Assembly (NCBI RefSeq): GCF_000426505.1
Contig: NZ_AUFM01000011.1
Span: forward strand, 930,001 to 994,000
Source of the DNA: Nisaea denitrificans DSM 18348
GTDB taxonomy: Bacteria; Pseudomonadota; Alphaproteobacteria; Thalassobaculales; Thalassobaculaceae
DNA length: 64,000 bases
Direction of reading: 5' to 3'
The translations under genes and the position numbers were made by a program. A model generated the notes under the pieces. It was given only the letters and a program-made list of their open reading frames with translations. It ran no database searches and had not been told where the DNA came from. How positions within the stretch are numbered: position 1 is the first letter of the stretch; each line of letters starts with the position of its first letter. Below are positions 54,196 to 63,089 of the stretch, piece by piece.

Positions 54196-55581
54196 ATGGA
54201 TAACATGCGCCCGGTTCACGTCATCGGCGGCGGTCTTGCCGGATCCGAATCGGCCTGGCAACTGGCAGAGGCCGGCGTTCCGGTTGTGCTGCATGAAATG
54301 CGCCCGGATCGCTCGACCGATGCGCACCAGACCGACGGGCTCGCCGAGCTCGTCTGCTCCAATTCCTTTCGCTCGGACGATGCGGAAGGCAACGCCGTGG
54401 GCGTTCTGCATGAGGAGATGCGCCGGGTCGGCTCCGTGATCATGACCGCGGCTGACGCTCACAAGGTACCTGCAGGATCCGCTCTCGCGGTCGACCGGGA
54501 CCATTTCTCGGCAGCCGTAGAAGAGGCCCTTACCGGGCATCCGATGATTACGGTCGAGCGCGGCGAGATCGACGGTCTGCCGCCGGAAGACTGGGATTCC
54601 GTGATCGTCGCGACGGGCCCGCTCACCTCGCCCGCGCTTTCCGAAGCCGTGGCGAAACTGACCGGACAGGACTCCCTCGCCTTCTTCGATGCAATTGCGC
54701 CGATCGTGCACAAGGAAAGCATCGATTTCGACAAGGCCTGGTTCCAGTCACGTTATGATAAGGTCGGCCCCGGCGGAGACGGCAAGGACTACATCAACTG
54801 CCCTATGGACGAAGCCCAATACGAGGCATTCATCCAAGCTCTGCTCGATGCGGAGAAAATGGAATTCCGCGAGTGGGAGAAAGACACCCCCTATTTCGAA
54901 GGCTGCATGCCCATTGAGGTGATGGCAGAGCGCGGGTCCGAAACTCTGCGCTTCGGCCCGATGAAGCCGGTCGGCCTCACCGATCCGCGCACAGGAACCA
55001 GGGCGCATGCCGTGGTCCAGCTGCGTCAGGATAATGCCCTAGGCACGCTCTACAATATGGTCGGGTTTCAGACCAAGATGAAGTATGGTCCGCAAACCGA
55101 GGTCTTCCGAAGCATTCCGGGACTGGAAAAGGCCGAGTTTGCCCGGCTCGGCGGTATTCATCGCAATACCTTCATCAATTCGCCGCTGCTGCTGGACGAC
55201 ACGCTGCGCATGAAAGCCATGCCACGCTTGCGTTTCGCCGGACAGATCACCGGTGTCGAAGGCTATATCGAAAGTGCGGCCATCGGCATGCTCGCCGGGC
55301 GATTCGCTGCCGCCGAGCGTCTGAATACCGAGCTGTCCCTGCCGCCGCGAACCACAGCGCTCGGTGCATTACTCGCCCATATCACCGGCGATGCCGACGT
55401 TGAAACCTTCCAGCCGATGAACGTCAATTTCGGGCTGTTCCCGACGATCGAGCCGGAAATCACCGCGAATGGAAAGAAGCGAAAGCTGAAAGGTCGTGAC
55501 CGCAAGGCTGCCATGGCCGGACGCGCCCTGCGCGATATCGATGAATGGCTGTCGGGCAACAAGGCTGCCGCTGCGGAGTAA
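54196..55581 (+). CDS. trmFO: Folate-dependent tRNA (uracil-54-C5)-methyltransferase
   Basis: A 461-residue flavoprotein of TrmFO length. FAD motif [20 protein letters not shown] near residue 6, then [20 protein letters not shown] and [14 protein letters not shown]. The catalytic Cys region is [11 protein letters not shown], and [12 protein letters not shown] follows. It makes m5U54 in the tRNA T loop with methylene-tetrahydrofolate and FADH2. GGAAG is upstream of the ATG at 54196; an ATG at 54205 is also possible. It converges with the NDUFAF6-like gene, 1 base apart. Confidence 0.95.
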   Translation: MDNMRPVHVIGGGLAGSESAWQLAEAGVPVVLHEMRPDRSTDAHQTDGLAELVCSNSFRSDDAEGNAVGVLHEEMRRVGSVIMTAADAHKVPAGSALAVDRDHFSAAVEEALTGHPMITVERGEIDGLPPEDWDSVIVATGPLTSPALSEAVAKLTGQDSLAFFDAIAPIVHKESIDFDKAWFQSRYDKVGPGGDGKDYINCPMDEAQYEAFIQALLDAEKMEFREWEKDTPYFEGCMPIEVMAERGSETLRFGPMKPVGLTDPRTGTRAHAVVQLRQDNALGTLYNMVGFQTKMKYGPQTEVFRSIPGLEKAEFARLGGIHRNTFINSPLLLDDTLRMKAMPRLRFAGQITGVEGYIESAAIGMLAGRFAAAERLNTELSLPPRTTALGALLAHITGDADVETFQPMNVNFGLFPTIEPEITANGKKRKLKGRDRKAAMAGRALRDIDEWLSGNKAAAAE

Positions 55582-55582
55582 C

Positions 55583-56431
55583 TCAATACCGCCGGATCAG
55601 CCGCGCCAGCCAAAAGCGCCAAACATCAAGCGGATCATGGTCGGCAAACTCTGGTCTGAATGGATCGTAGTCCAGCTTGGCCAGCAGCCGGATCCGTGCG
55701 CGTGCCTGGCGGGCTGGCAGCAGCAACGGCGCAAGGTGCGAATGCTTAGGTGTGCGCGCCAATCCCCGTTCGATGAGAGTTTTCGCATGCTCTGCCATCT
55801 GTTTCACGGCTTTACGAGCGCCCTCGCCTGCCTTCAGCTCCGCAAAACCGCGACTTTCCCCGCCATGCGCTTCAAGAACTGGTCTCGGCAAAAACGGGCG
55901 CCGGACCGCTTCATCGAAAGCAGACGCGCGTAATTTCCCGACCAGGGCATGTCCGGCGGCGATCTCGGCAAGACCGTCCAGATCCCGACTCCCGCCGGGC
56001 GCCAGTATTTCCGCAACAAGCGTAACCAGTGGAAGCGTTGTGGCCCGGAGATAGCCTTCCATTTCCGCAAGGTCGTCCATCGGGCGATCTTCGAGATCCC
56101 GCTCCCGGGCGTTGATCAACGCGTCGAATGGCGCACGCGGCAACCCGTAGGCTGCGATGCAGGCTGCAAGCGGCTCGATCACCTCATGCTGGCGCGGTGT
56201 TCCGGCATATATTCCCTCGATACTGTCGCGCCACCATTGCAGCCTGATCGCGCCGATCATTGTTTCGCTCACGCTTTCACGAGTCTTCGCCACCTCATGA
56301 TTGAAGGCGAAAAGCGTGAAGACTGCCTCGCGATGCCGCGCAGGCGCAAAGAGGCCAAACCGAAAACGGTCCAGATCATGCCGGCGGACCAGTGCAGCTG
56401 GCGCCGAGAGTGTGGGAGGCTGAGGGGTCAT
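55583..56431 (-). CDS. Squalene/phytoene synthase-fold protein, NDUFAF6-like
   Basis: A 282-residue all-helical protein of the squalene/phytoene synthase superfamily. The first Asp motif that binds prenyl diphosphate is lost: the region reads LFAFNHEVAKTRESVSETM. The second shows RDLEDRPMDDLAEMEGYL. Loss of motif 1 is typical of the NDUFAF6 branch, a mitochondrial complex I assembly factor. Location in the Sec-MTH938 gene run supports that. It starts with an ATGA overlap with the upstream gene, an active-looking family member. A role in complex I biogenesis is inferred from homology and context only. Confidence 0.78.
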   Translation of the reverse strand: MTPQPPTLSAPAALVRRHDLDRFRFGLFAPARHREAVFTLFAFNHEVAKTRESVSETMIGAIRLQWWRDSIEGIYAGTPRQHEVIEPLAACIAAYGLPRAPFDALINARERDLEDRPMDDLAEMEGYLRATTLPLVTLVAEILAPGGSRDLDGLAEIAAGHALVGKLRASAFDEAVRRPFLPRPVLEAHGGESRGFAELKAGEGARKAVKQMAEHAKTLIERGLARTPKHSHLAPLLLPARQARARIRLLAKLDYDPFRPEFADHDPLDVWRFWLARLIRRY

Positions 56432-57348
56432 GACGGGGCTTGCGAGGGCAGCAGTTTCTTGCGGAGCGCCACCTCGAGAGCCGGCGCGTCGGCCATCCCC
56501 GTGAAATAGTCTGCTGAAAAACGGTCGAAGAGCGTCTCGTAAATACCGATCAGCCCGGACAGAGCCAACTGTTCACGCCGACCTATGAGTGGCTTCAGAG
56601 CCCTTAAAGCGACGCGCCCGGCTTCAAGATGAGAGGATGCCCGCTGCCGAAGATCCGCTGCCAAAGAGCCAACACGCGGGTCACGCGACCGAATCGCGTC
56701 CGTGAGGCCGGTCTTCTGCAATCCGGCATTTTCGATTAGACAATCAGGGACGGTCACCAGCCGCTCCGACCGCTCCGCATCTTTGGCCAGATCGCGGAGG
56801 ATATGAACGAGGTAGCAGAATATCCCGAGATCGGCAGCGTAATGCACCGGCGGCTCGGGCAAATCCCAGGAAAAACCTCTTTCCGCCGGCTTCGCACCGA
56901 GGAGATAAATGAAGATCGTTGCCGGAGCTACGGTCGCACCCGCGGCGTAGCCTAGGAAATCTTCCCAGTCCGGCATCGGCTGTTCGCGGACATCGCGCCG
57001 CATAGCGTCAGCAAGACCGGTCCAGGGCGTCTCGCCAAGGTCGGAACAATGCGCCGTCTTCCGCAAGGCACGGTAAACCTGCGCCGGAAGTGGCCCTTCT
57101 TCCGTTCGGCCAAGACATTGGCCCTGCCAATTGTCGATATCGGCCAGCATGGCGCCGCGCTCGTGCTCACGGTCCTCGGACGGGCGACAAAGAAAACCAT
57201 CATCGACCGCGTCGTCGATCAGACGCATTGCGGCGTAGGTTGCGAAGAAAAAATCCTGACGCGGCCCCGGAAGCAATCGCGCGGCATGCAGGAGGTTTGC
57301 GTTGGCCCGCCTGGCTATCTCGCGGCAGAACGCAAAATCCTCAACCAT
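56428..57348 (-). CDS. Squalene/phytoene synthase family protein with intact Asp motifs
   Basis: A 306-residue isoprenoid synthase-fold protein. Motif 1 is RLIDDAVDDGF (about residue 40) and motif 2 is LVHILRDLAKDAERSERL, so both DxxxD metal sites are present. It should condense or bind prenyl diphosphates. No HpnC/HpnE, carotenoid or hopanoid gene is near. The ATG at 57348 has no clear ribosome site and a TTG at 57378, overlapping the upstream stop, could be used instead. It lies between MTH938 and the NDUFAF6-like gene and overlaps the latter by 4 bases. Confidence 0.75.
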   Translation of the reverse strand: MVEDFAFCREIARRANANLLHAARLLPGPRQDFFFATYAAMRLIDDAVDDGFLCRPSEDREHERGAMLADIDNWQGQCLGRTEEGPLPAQVYRALRKTAHCSDLGETPWTGLADAMRRDVREQPMPDWEDFLGYAAGATVAPATIFIYLLGAKPAERGFSWDLPEPPVHYAADLGIFCYLVHILRDLAKDAERSERLVTVPDCLIENAGLQKTGLTDAIRSRDPRVGSLAADLRQRASSHLEAGRVALRALKPLIGRREQLALSGLIGIYETLFDRFSADYFTGMADAPALEVALRKKLLPSQAPS

Positions 57349-57370
57349 TGCCGGATTGTCGTCGTAAGAA

Positions 57371-57748
57371 TTAGTCAACGGGCAGCAGCGCGGCGGCGAC
57401 GCGGCGCCCTTCGGCCAGCAATACATTGTAGGTCCGGCAAGCGGCTCCTGTATCCATGATGTCCACCACAGGCCCCTTTTCCCGGATCGCCGCGCGGATG
57501 GACGGCAGGATGAACTCGGTGCGCGCGCCTGTGCCAAGCAACAGTATCTCGGGGACCGTCTCACGATCCGTCACCGGCGAGAGAGCGGCTGCGGTCAGGT
57601 CCTCGACACTGGCTTGCTGCCAGACTTGTGTTTCGTTGGGAAAAACAAAAACGGCGCCCTGATAGCGGACGCCGGTGATCCGGAACGCCCCGTCGCCATA
57701 GGTCTCTATAAGCTGAAGACCTTCAGGGATCAGGGGCGTTACATCCAT
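57371..57748 (-). CDS. MTH938 domain protein, NDUFAF3-like
   Basis: A 125-residue protein of the MTH938/DUF498 family. It begins MDVTPLIPEGLQLIETYGDG, then YQGAVFVFPNET and ILLLGTGARTEFILPSIRAA. The mitochondrial relative NDUFAF3 helps assemble complex I, and the bacterial gene lies beside secD-secF in many alphaproteobacteria, as here (secF ends 5 bases earlier on this strand). AAGGA precedes the ATG at 57748, which excludes the longer open frame. Function in bacteria is not established. Confidence 0.88.
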   Translation of the reverse strand: MDVTPLIPEGLQLIETYGDGAFRITGVRYQGAVFVFPNETQVWQQASVEDLTAAALSPVTDRETVPEILLLGTGARTEFILPSIRAAIREKGPVVDIMDTGAACRTYNVLLAEGRRVAAALLPVD

Positions 57749-57752
57749 TGGA

Positions 57753-58721
57753 TCAGTCCTTTTTGTCGGCAGCTCCCTGCCGCTCGTATTCCGGCATCTG
57801 GACCGGGGAGTCCGCGTCATCTTCCTCGCCCCGACGCGGCTGCATGTAAAGCAGCAACGGCACGGCAATGAAGATCGAGGAATAGGTGCCGATAATAACA
57901 CCCCAGATCATGGCCAGCGCGAAGTCGGCCAGAACCGCCCCGCCGAAGAAGTAGATCGCCAGCAGAGCAAGCAGGGTGGTGACCGAGGTCATCGTCGTAC
58001 GCGAGAGGGTCTCGTTGATCGAGAGGTTGAACAGATCTGCGAACGACATCTTCTTGTACTTGCGGAAGTTTTCCCGCACGCGATCGAAAACGACCACGGT
58101 GTCGTTGATCGAATAACCAGCGATGGTCAGGATCGCAGCGACCGTCGGCAGGTTGAATTCATGCCCGTTCAGAGCGAATAGCCCGAGGGTCGAAAGCACA
58201 TCGTGGCTAAGCGCGATCAAGGCACAAATGCCGAACTGCCATTCGAAGCGAAACCAGATGTAGATCATAATCGCCACGAGAGCGCAGATGACCGCGATAA
58301 GCCCGGCTTCCTTCAGTTCCTCACCGACGGTCGGTCCGACAAACTCAGTGCGGCGGTATTCAACGCCCTCCCCCAGTGTCTCTTTCACTTTTTCGACGGC
58401 GGTAAGCTGTTCCGCTTCCGATCCGTCCTGACGCTGGATACGGATCAGAATATCGTCCTCGGCCCCGAACTCTTGGATACTGACATCACCAAGTTCGAGT
58501 TTGCCGAGTTCGGTCCGGAGAAACTGAATGTCGGAGGGGCCGTCGGTCTTCACCTCCATTAGGATGCCGCCGCGGAAATCGATGCCGAAATTCAACCCGT
58601 TGACGGCCAAGGCGCCGAGGCTGAGCAGCATCAGCACAACCGAGAAGGCAAAGGCTTTAAAGCGGTTGGCAACGAACGGCACCTTGGTGCCGTGGGGAAC
58701 GATGCGAAGTGGTCTGAACAT
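57753..58721 (-). CDS. secF: Protein translocase subunit SecF
   Basis: A 322-residue membrane protein with six helices. After helix 1 comes NFGIDFRGGILMEV, the SecF signature; later stretches are VGPTVGEELKEAGL, SINDTVVVFDRVREN and FNLSINETLSRTTMTSVTTL, here cited in parts. With SecD it uses the proton gradient to pull preproteins into the periplasm. The C-terminal tail is charged (YERQGAADKKD). It follows secD by 12 bases. Confidence 0.96.
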   Translation of the reverse strand: MFRPLRIVPHGTKVPFVANRFKAFAFSVVLMLLSLGALAVNGLNFGIDFRGGILMEVKTDGPSDIQFLRTELGKLELGDVSIQEFGAEDDILIRIQRQDGSEAEQLTAVEKVKETLGEGVEYRRTEFVGPTVGEELKEAGLIAVICALVAIMIYIWFRFEWQFGICALIALSHDVLSTLGLFALNGHEFNLPTVAAILTIAGYSINDTVVVFDRVRENFRKYKKMSFADLFNLSINETLSRTTMTSVTTLLALLAIYFFGGAVLADFALAMIWGVIIGTYSSIFIAVPLLLYMQPRRGEEDDADSPVQMPEYERQGAADKKD

Positions 58722-58733
58722 CTGTCTATTCCC

Positions 58734-60305
58734 TCAGATCGGCAATTCGCTCGGCCGGCTACGCCGCATCCAGAGCACGATGAAAAGGCGGCTGACCAGC
58801 GTTGCCGTGAAGAGCGACGTCAGAATGCCGATGCCCAGCGTCACAGCGAAGCCCTTCACCGGACCCGACCCCATGAAGTAGAGGAACAGGGCCGCGAAGA
58901 GAGTCGTCAGATTCGCATCGACGATCGTCCGGAAGGCGCGCTGGTAGCCCGCCTCGATGGATGCCATGGGTGTCCGGCCATTCCTGACTTCCTCACGAAT
59001 ACGCTCGAAAATCAGGACGTTTGCATCGACAGCCATACCAACAGTCAGGACAATACCTGCGATACCCGGAAGGGTCAGGGTCGCCTGCAGGCTGGAGAGT
59101 ACGGCCACGATGAGAGCCATGTTGAAGAACAGGGCGGCATTCGCCAGCAAGCCGAAGAATCCATAGGCAACGATCATAAAGACAATCACCAGCAAGAGAC
59201 CTATGACACTGGCAAACTTGCCGGCAGCAATTGAATCGGCACCAAGTCCCGGACCGACAGTGCGCTCTTCAAGCACCTGCAACGGCGCCGGAAGTGCACC
59301 GGCGCGCAGCAGCAGCGAGAGGTCCTGGACTTCCTGCACGGTGAAGCTGCCGGAAATGATCCCCGATCCGCCAAGGATGGCTGTCTGGATCACCGGCGCG
59401 CTGATCACCTTGCCGTCCAGCACGATTGCAAAGGGACGCCCGACATTCTCGGTTGTTGCCTTGCCGAACCGGCGACCGCCGACCGTATCGAAGCGGAAGC
59501 TGACGACCGGCTGTCCGTCCTGGAAGCTCGGCTGGGCATCGACGAGATTTTCGCCGCTGACCATCACCCGTCGCTTCACAACGTAATTACTCGGGGCGCC
59601 AGGACGCTCGTCGGCTGCCGGAAGCAATTGCGAGCCCGGCGGCACCCGTCCCTGCATCGCGTCCTGAACCGAAGCGGTCGCATCGACCATCCGGAAGGTC
59701 AGTTTAGCCGTCTGGCCGAGCAGCGCCTTGATCCGCTCCGGATCGTCAACGCCCGGCAGCTGCAGCAGAATACGATCGTCGCCCTGCCGCTGGATCGTCG
59801 GCTCGCGCACACCGGTCTCATCGATGCGTCGGCGAACGATCTCGATCGACTGAGCGATGGCACGGGCCTTGAGATCGCGCATTGCAACCTCTGTCAGCGT
59901 GATCCGGATCGTGTTCCCGGCACCGGTTTCCGTATCTGTTTCCGGATCAATCCTGCGGACAGTATTCCGCGCTTTTTCGAGATCTTCCGGATTGCGAACG
60001 GTGAAGTGAACCGCGTCGCGCGCCACGCCAAGGCCGCGATAGCCGATCCGCTCCTGGCGCAGATTGCGCCGGGTCTGATCGACAATGGCTTCCAGCCGTT
60101 CGGCAACGACGACGTCCACATCGACTTCGAGAAGAAGATGTGAGCCGCCCTGCAAATCAAGACCGAGATTGATCTTCTTTCCGGGAAGCCAGGAGGGAAG
60201 ATCCTGGGTCAGGTCGCGCTCGATCACATTCGGTAGTGCGTACAGCACACCCAACGCGCAGACCAGCGCCACGAGAGCGGTTTTCCAAGGCTGAAATTGG
60301 AGCAT
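58734..60305 (-). CDS. secD: Protein translocase subunit SecD
   Basis: A 523-residue protein with the SecD start KINLGLDLQGGSHLLLEVD, a large periplasmic P1 region (about 60-330) and six helices. Membrane landmarks are LLRAGALPAPLQVLEERTVG, GMAVDANVLIFERIREE and GSGPVKGFAVTLGIGILTS. It works with SecF and YajC. It lies 87 bases after yajC; the gap contains a strong hairpin without a U-run, so secDF expression may be set by readthrough or processing. Confidence 0.96.
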   Translation of the reverse strand: MLQFQPWKTALVALVCALGVLYALPNVIERDLTQDLPSWLPGKKINLGLDLQGGSHLLLEVDVDVVVAERLEAIVDQTRRNLRQERIGYRGLGVARDAVHFTVRNPEDLEKARNTVRRIDPETDTETGAGNTIRITLTEVAMRDLKARAIAQSIEIVRRRIDETGVREPTIQRQGDDRILLQLPGVDDPERIKALLGQTAKLTFRMVDATASVQDAMQGRVPPGSQLLPAADERPGAPSNYVVKRRVMVSGENLVDAQPSFQDGQPVVSFRFDTVGGRRFGKATTENVGRPFAIVLDGKVISAPVIQTAILGGSGIISGSFTVQEVQDLSLLLRAGALPAPLQVLEERTVGPGLGADSIAAGKFASVIGLLLVIVFMIVAYGFFGLLANAALFFNMALIVAVLSSLQATLTLPGIAGIVLTVGMAVDANVLIFERIREEVRNGRTPMASIEAGYQRAFRTIVDANLTTLFAALFLYFMGSGPVKGFAVTLGIGILTSLFTATLVSRLFIVLWMRRSRPSELPI

Positions 60306-60362
60306 CTTTATGTGCCTCTAGCCATAACGGGCCATCGCCATAACGGGTCAGCGGATGTGTCA

Positions 60363-60384
60363 GCGGCGCCCGTCAGGGCGCCGC
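60363..60384 (-). other. Strong intercistronic hairpin between yajC and secD
   Basis: GCGGCGCCC pairs with GGGCGCCGC (9 bp, perfect) around a 4-base loop, GTCA on the plus strand. There is no U-run on the minus strand, so it is not a classic terminator and may protect the 3' end of yajC mRNA. An 11-base direct repeat, GCCATAACGGG, lies nearby at 60321-60331 and 60337-60347. Confidence 0.55.
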
Positions 60385-60392
60385 GAGGACTC

Positions 60393-60743
60393 TTACTTTT
60401 TGTCAGTGGCTTCCGCCGTCGCGGGTTCGGTTTTGGCCCGAACGTCGGAGAGCATGCTGCGGGCCACGCGGACCTTCACACCTTCGGCGATTTCCACGAG
60501 GATCTCGTCTTTATCGTCGATCACCTTGGTAACCGTACCGATCAGACCACCATTGGTGACGACAACATCGTTCCGGCGGACTTTGGAAAGCATTTCCTTG
60601 TGCTCTTTGACCCGCTTTTGCTGCGGGCGAATCAGCAGGAAGTAGAAGACAACGAAAATCAGGACTAACGGCAGGAACGCCATTACGTCGAAGCCGCCGC
60701 CGAGGCCGCCAGCCGCTTGGGCATAGGCTGGTGAAATGAACAT
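60393..60743 (-). CDS. yajC: Preprotein translocase subunit YajC
   Basis: A 116-residue protein beginning MFISPAYAQAAGG, with one membrane helix at about 20-40 (LPLVLIFVVFYFLLIRPQQK) and the soluble part RRNDVVVTNGGLIGTVTKV. GGGAG lies 7 bases before the ATG at 60743. It associates with SecDF and is the first gene of the yajC-secD-secF-MTH938 run. The 290 bases between yajC and the DUF815 gene contain only small inverted repeats (for example CCGGTT-TAAC-AACCGG) and no gene. Confidence 0.94.
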   Translation of the reverse strand: MFISPAYAQAAGGLGGGFDVMAFLPLVLIFVVFYFLLIRPQQKRVKEHKEMLSKVRRNDVVVTNGGLIGTVTKVIDDKDEILVEIAEGVKVRVARSMLSDVRAKTEPATAEATDKK

Positions 60744-61033
60744 CAAGTTCTCCCAATTCAGACGCAAAGTTCAGCGCGATCCGTTTTCGTAATCGCGCAT
60801 GCTTCGCTCACATAGTCGCTCCCAGGCGTCTCGGCCAGCGATTTCCACTGGAACACGCCGAAAACTCGGAACGGCGGACTATAAAGGTCCGGCGGGCTTT
60901 TTCAATGGCCGGAAAGCCGGTGGAAAAGACAGACCGAGGAATTGACGGACAGACGGCGTGTGATACTTTCCCGCCGCTCCGGTTTAACAACCGGAACAGA
61001 GCACGATGATTATCCTTTTCAAGGTCCAGTGAC

Positions 61034-61891
61034 ATGTCCGACGCCCGAGAGCTTGAGATTCTCGCCCGTATTGCCGACGCTCTCGAGCGTATCGCACCGC
61101 CGCCCGCAAAGGCTGCCGATCTCGGCGACGCCGAAGGCTTTGTCTGGAATGCACAAGCAGGACAGGTCGACCCCGTCAGGCAGATCAACCGTGTCGATAT
61201 CTCTCTCCTGAAGGGGGTTGGCCCGCAGCTGGAACAGTTGCGCGAGAACACCGACCGGTTTGCCCGCGGCCTGCCCGCCAACAACGCGCTGCTCTGGGGC
61301 TCGCGCGGCATGGGCAAGAGCTCGCTGGTCAAGGCCGTCCATGCCCAGGTCAATGAGAAGCGCAACGGCATCCTGGCCCTGGTTGAAATTCACCGAGAGG
61401 ACCTCGAAACCCTGCCGCGTCTGCTGAATCTGGCACGGGATACGGAGCGGCGTCTGATTGTCTTCTGCGACGATCTCTCCTTCGACTTTGCCGACAATTC
61501 CTACAAGTCCCTGAAGGCGGTCCTGGAAGGCGGCGTCGAAGGCCGGCCGGACAATGTGCTGTTTTATGCGACGTCCAACCGCCGTCACCTGATGGCCCGC
61601 GATATGATCGATAACGAGCAATCTACGGCGATCAATCCGGGCGAAGCGGTTGAGGAGAAGGTATCGCTTTCCGATCGCTTCGGCCTCTGGCTCGGCTTCC
61701 ATGCCTGCGACCAGGATACCTTCCTCGCCATGATCGAAGGCTACGCATCAGCCTATGACCTGCCGATCAGCGCGGAAGATCTGCGCGCCAAGGCCAAGGA
61801 ATGGCAGGTCACCCGTGGCGCACGCTCCGGTCGTGTCGCCTGGCAGTTCATTCAGGATTTGGCCGGCGATCTCGGCAAGAAGCTGGCCTAA
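61034..61891 (+). CDS. DUF815 AAA-type ATPase
   Basis: A 285-residue P-loop protein of the DUF815 family. Walker A is WGSRGMGKSSLVKAV near residue 94 and Walker B RRLIVFCDDLSFDF near 140. A sensor-like Asn/Arg segment follows in LFYATSNRRHLM. DUF815 members are widespread stand-alone AAA proteins with no agreed function. It lies divergent from yajC and convergent with the LysM/M23 gene (13 bases apart). Confidence 0.9.
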   Translation: MSDARELEILARIADALERIAPPPAKAADLGDAEGFVWNAQAGQVDPVRQINRVDISLLKGVGPQLEQLRENTDRFARGLPANNALLWGSRGMGKSSLVKAVHAQVNEKRNGILALVEIHREDLETLPRLLNLARDTERRLIVFCDDLSFDFADNSYKSLKAVLEGGVEGRPDNVLFYATSNRRHLMARDMIDNEQSTAINPGEAVEEKVSLSDRFGLWLGFHACDQDTFLAMIEGYASAYDLPISAEDLRAKAKEWQVTRGARSGRVAWQFIQDLAGDLGKKLA

Positions 61892-61904
61892 CCGGCTAAA
61901 GAGC

Positions 61905-63008
61905 TCAGCTTCTGTCGAGATACTGGCGCGGATCGACCGCCCGCTTTTCCCTGCGCACTTCGAAATGCAGCTGGGGCTGATCCACGCTGCCGCTTGAACC
62001 GACCGTCGCGATGGTCTGGCCCCGCCGGACGATTTCGCCTCGCTTTACCAGCAGGCGATCGCTGTGCGCGTAGGCCGTAATCCAGCCGTTCGCGTGCTTC
62101 AGCAACAACAGCTTGCCGAATCCGGGAAGCCCGTCCCCCGCATAAGCCACCACACCATTGTCGGCGGCCGCTACCGGTGCGCCGCGAGGGGCGGCGATAT
62201 TGATGCCGTCATTATGAAGTCCGCCCTGGCGCGGCCCGAAATTCGCGATGACCCGTCCCCTGACCGGCCAGCGGAATTTGGAGCCGGCCCGTTGCGGCGG
62301 ACGTATTTTCGCAACCTCTAGGCCTGTTTTCGCCTTGGGAGCGGGCGCCGATGCAGACTGGGTCGAGCGAGGTTTCGGTGCCGGAGGCCGCAGAACAACT
62401 GCTTGCCGTTCAGAAGACGCCGGATTACGCGGGTTAAGCTCCGGCAAGGCAACGATCCCCGGTGACAGCAATGCGGTCCTGGTGGTGTTGCCGCGACTGC
62501 CCGGACCTTTGGGAAACTGCCGTGCGTTGAGCGATGTTCTGGTGTTGGAGGCGACGGCGCTGCCTTTCGCGATCTCTTGCGACGGCAAACGCATCTCCTG
62601 CCCGACCCGGATCTGGTAAGGCGGTCTGATGTCGTTCATCTGCACGACCGTGCGCATGTCGACATTGAATCGCCGGGATATCGAGAAAACCGTGTCTCCC
62701 TGCCGCACCACATAACTGCTCGGCGCCGGCAGGCGCAGGTCCTGCCCCACATAGAGCTTGTAGGGCGGCTGCAGCTGGTTCGCGAGGATGATGTCCCGCA
62801 CCGGCACACCGTAGCGCCGGGAAATCTCATAGACCGTGTCGTTCGGACCGGCACTGATCAGCCCGCCAGACGGAATGGCAAGATGAGACGATAACTTTCC
62901 GGAGGGGCGATAGGCAAGACGCGGCCCGCCCGCGCCGCAGGCAGCCAGCAGACCAGCCACAACAAGAAGGGCGGCCCAATTTCGAAAGCGTGGGAAGGTC
63001 ATTGCCAT
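61905..63008 (-). CDS. LysM/M23 (LytM-like) lipoprotein, NlpD/DipM type
   Basis: A 367-residue lipoprotein (lipobox LLAAC near residue 24) with two LysM repeats: NDTVYEISRRYGVPVRDIIL at about 56 and QGDTVFSISRRFNVDMRTVV at about 102. A Pro/Arg-rich linker and a C-terminal M23 fold follow. The metal motif HxGxD reads N-D-G-I-N (GLHNDGINI) and the HxH motif reads Q-L-H, so the zinc site looks degenerate, as in NlpD, EnvC and DipM, which activate amidases instead of cutting peptidoglycan. It follows pcm and surE on this strand, the classic surE-pcm-nlpD order. The start at 63008 has no clear ribosome site; an ATG at 63002 is possible. Confidence 0.88.
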   Translation of the reverse strand: MAMTFPRFRNWAALLVVAGLLAACGAGGPRLAYRPSGKLSSHLAIPSGGLISAGPNDTVYEISRRYGVPVRDIILANQLQPPYKLYVGQDLRLPAPSSYVVRQGDTVFSISRRFNVDMRTVVQMNDIRPPYQIRVGQEMRLPSQEIAKGSAVASNTRTSLNARQFPKGPGSRGNTTRTALLSPGIVALPELNPRNPASSERQAVVLRPPAPKPRSTQSASAPAPKAKTGLEVAKIRPPQRAGSKFRWPVRGRVIANFGPRQGGLHNDGINIAAPRGAPVAAADNGVVAYAGDGLPGFGKLLLLKHANGWITAYAHSDRLLVKRGEIVRRGQTIATVGSSGSVDQPQLHFEVRREKRAVDPRQYLDRS

Positions 63009-63089
63009 ATGGCGAGTTTAGGTTTTGCAAACCGCCTTCTCAAGCGGCGCCCGCAGGCCCGCGCCAAGAGCCGCTGAACGCTGGGACAA

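Noticed and set aside
55583-57348. hpnC/hpnD hopanoid-type squalene synthesis pair.
   Set aside because: No hpnE or squalene-hopene cyclase is present, one of the two proteins has lost the first Asp motif, and the neighbours are Sec and complex I assembly genes.
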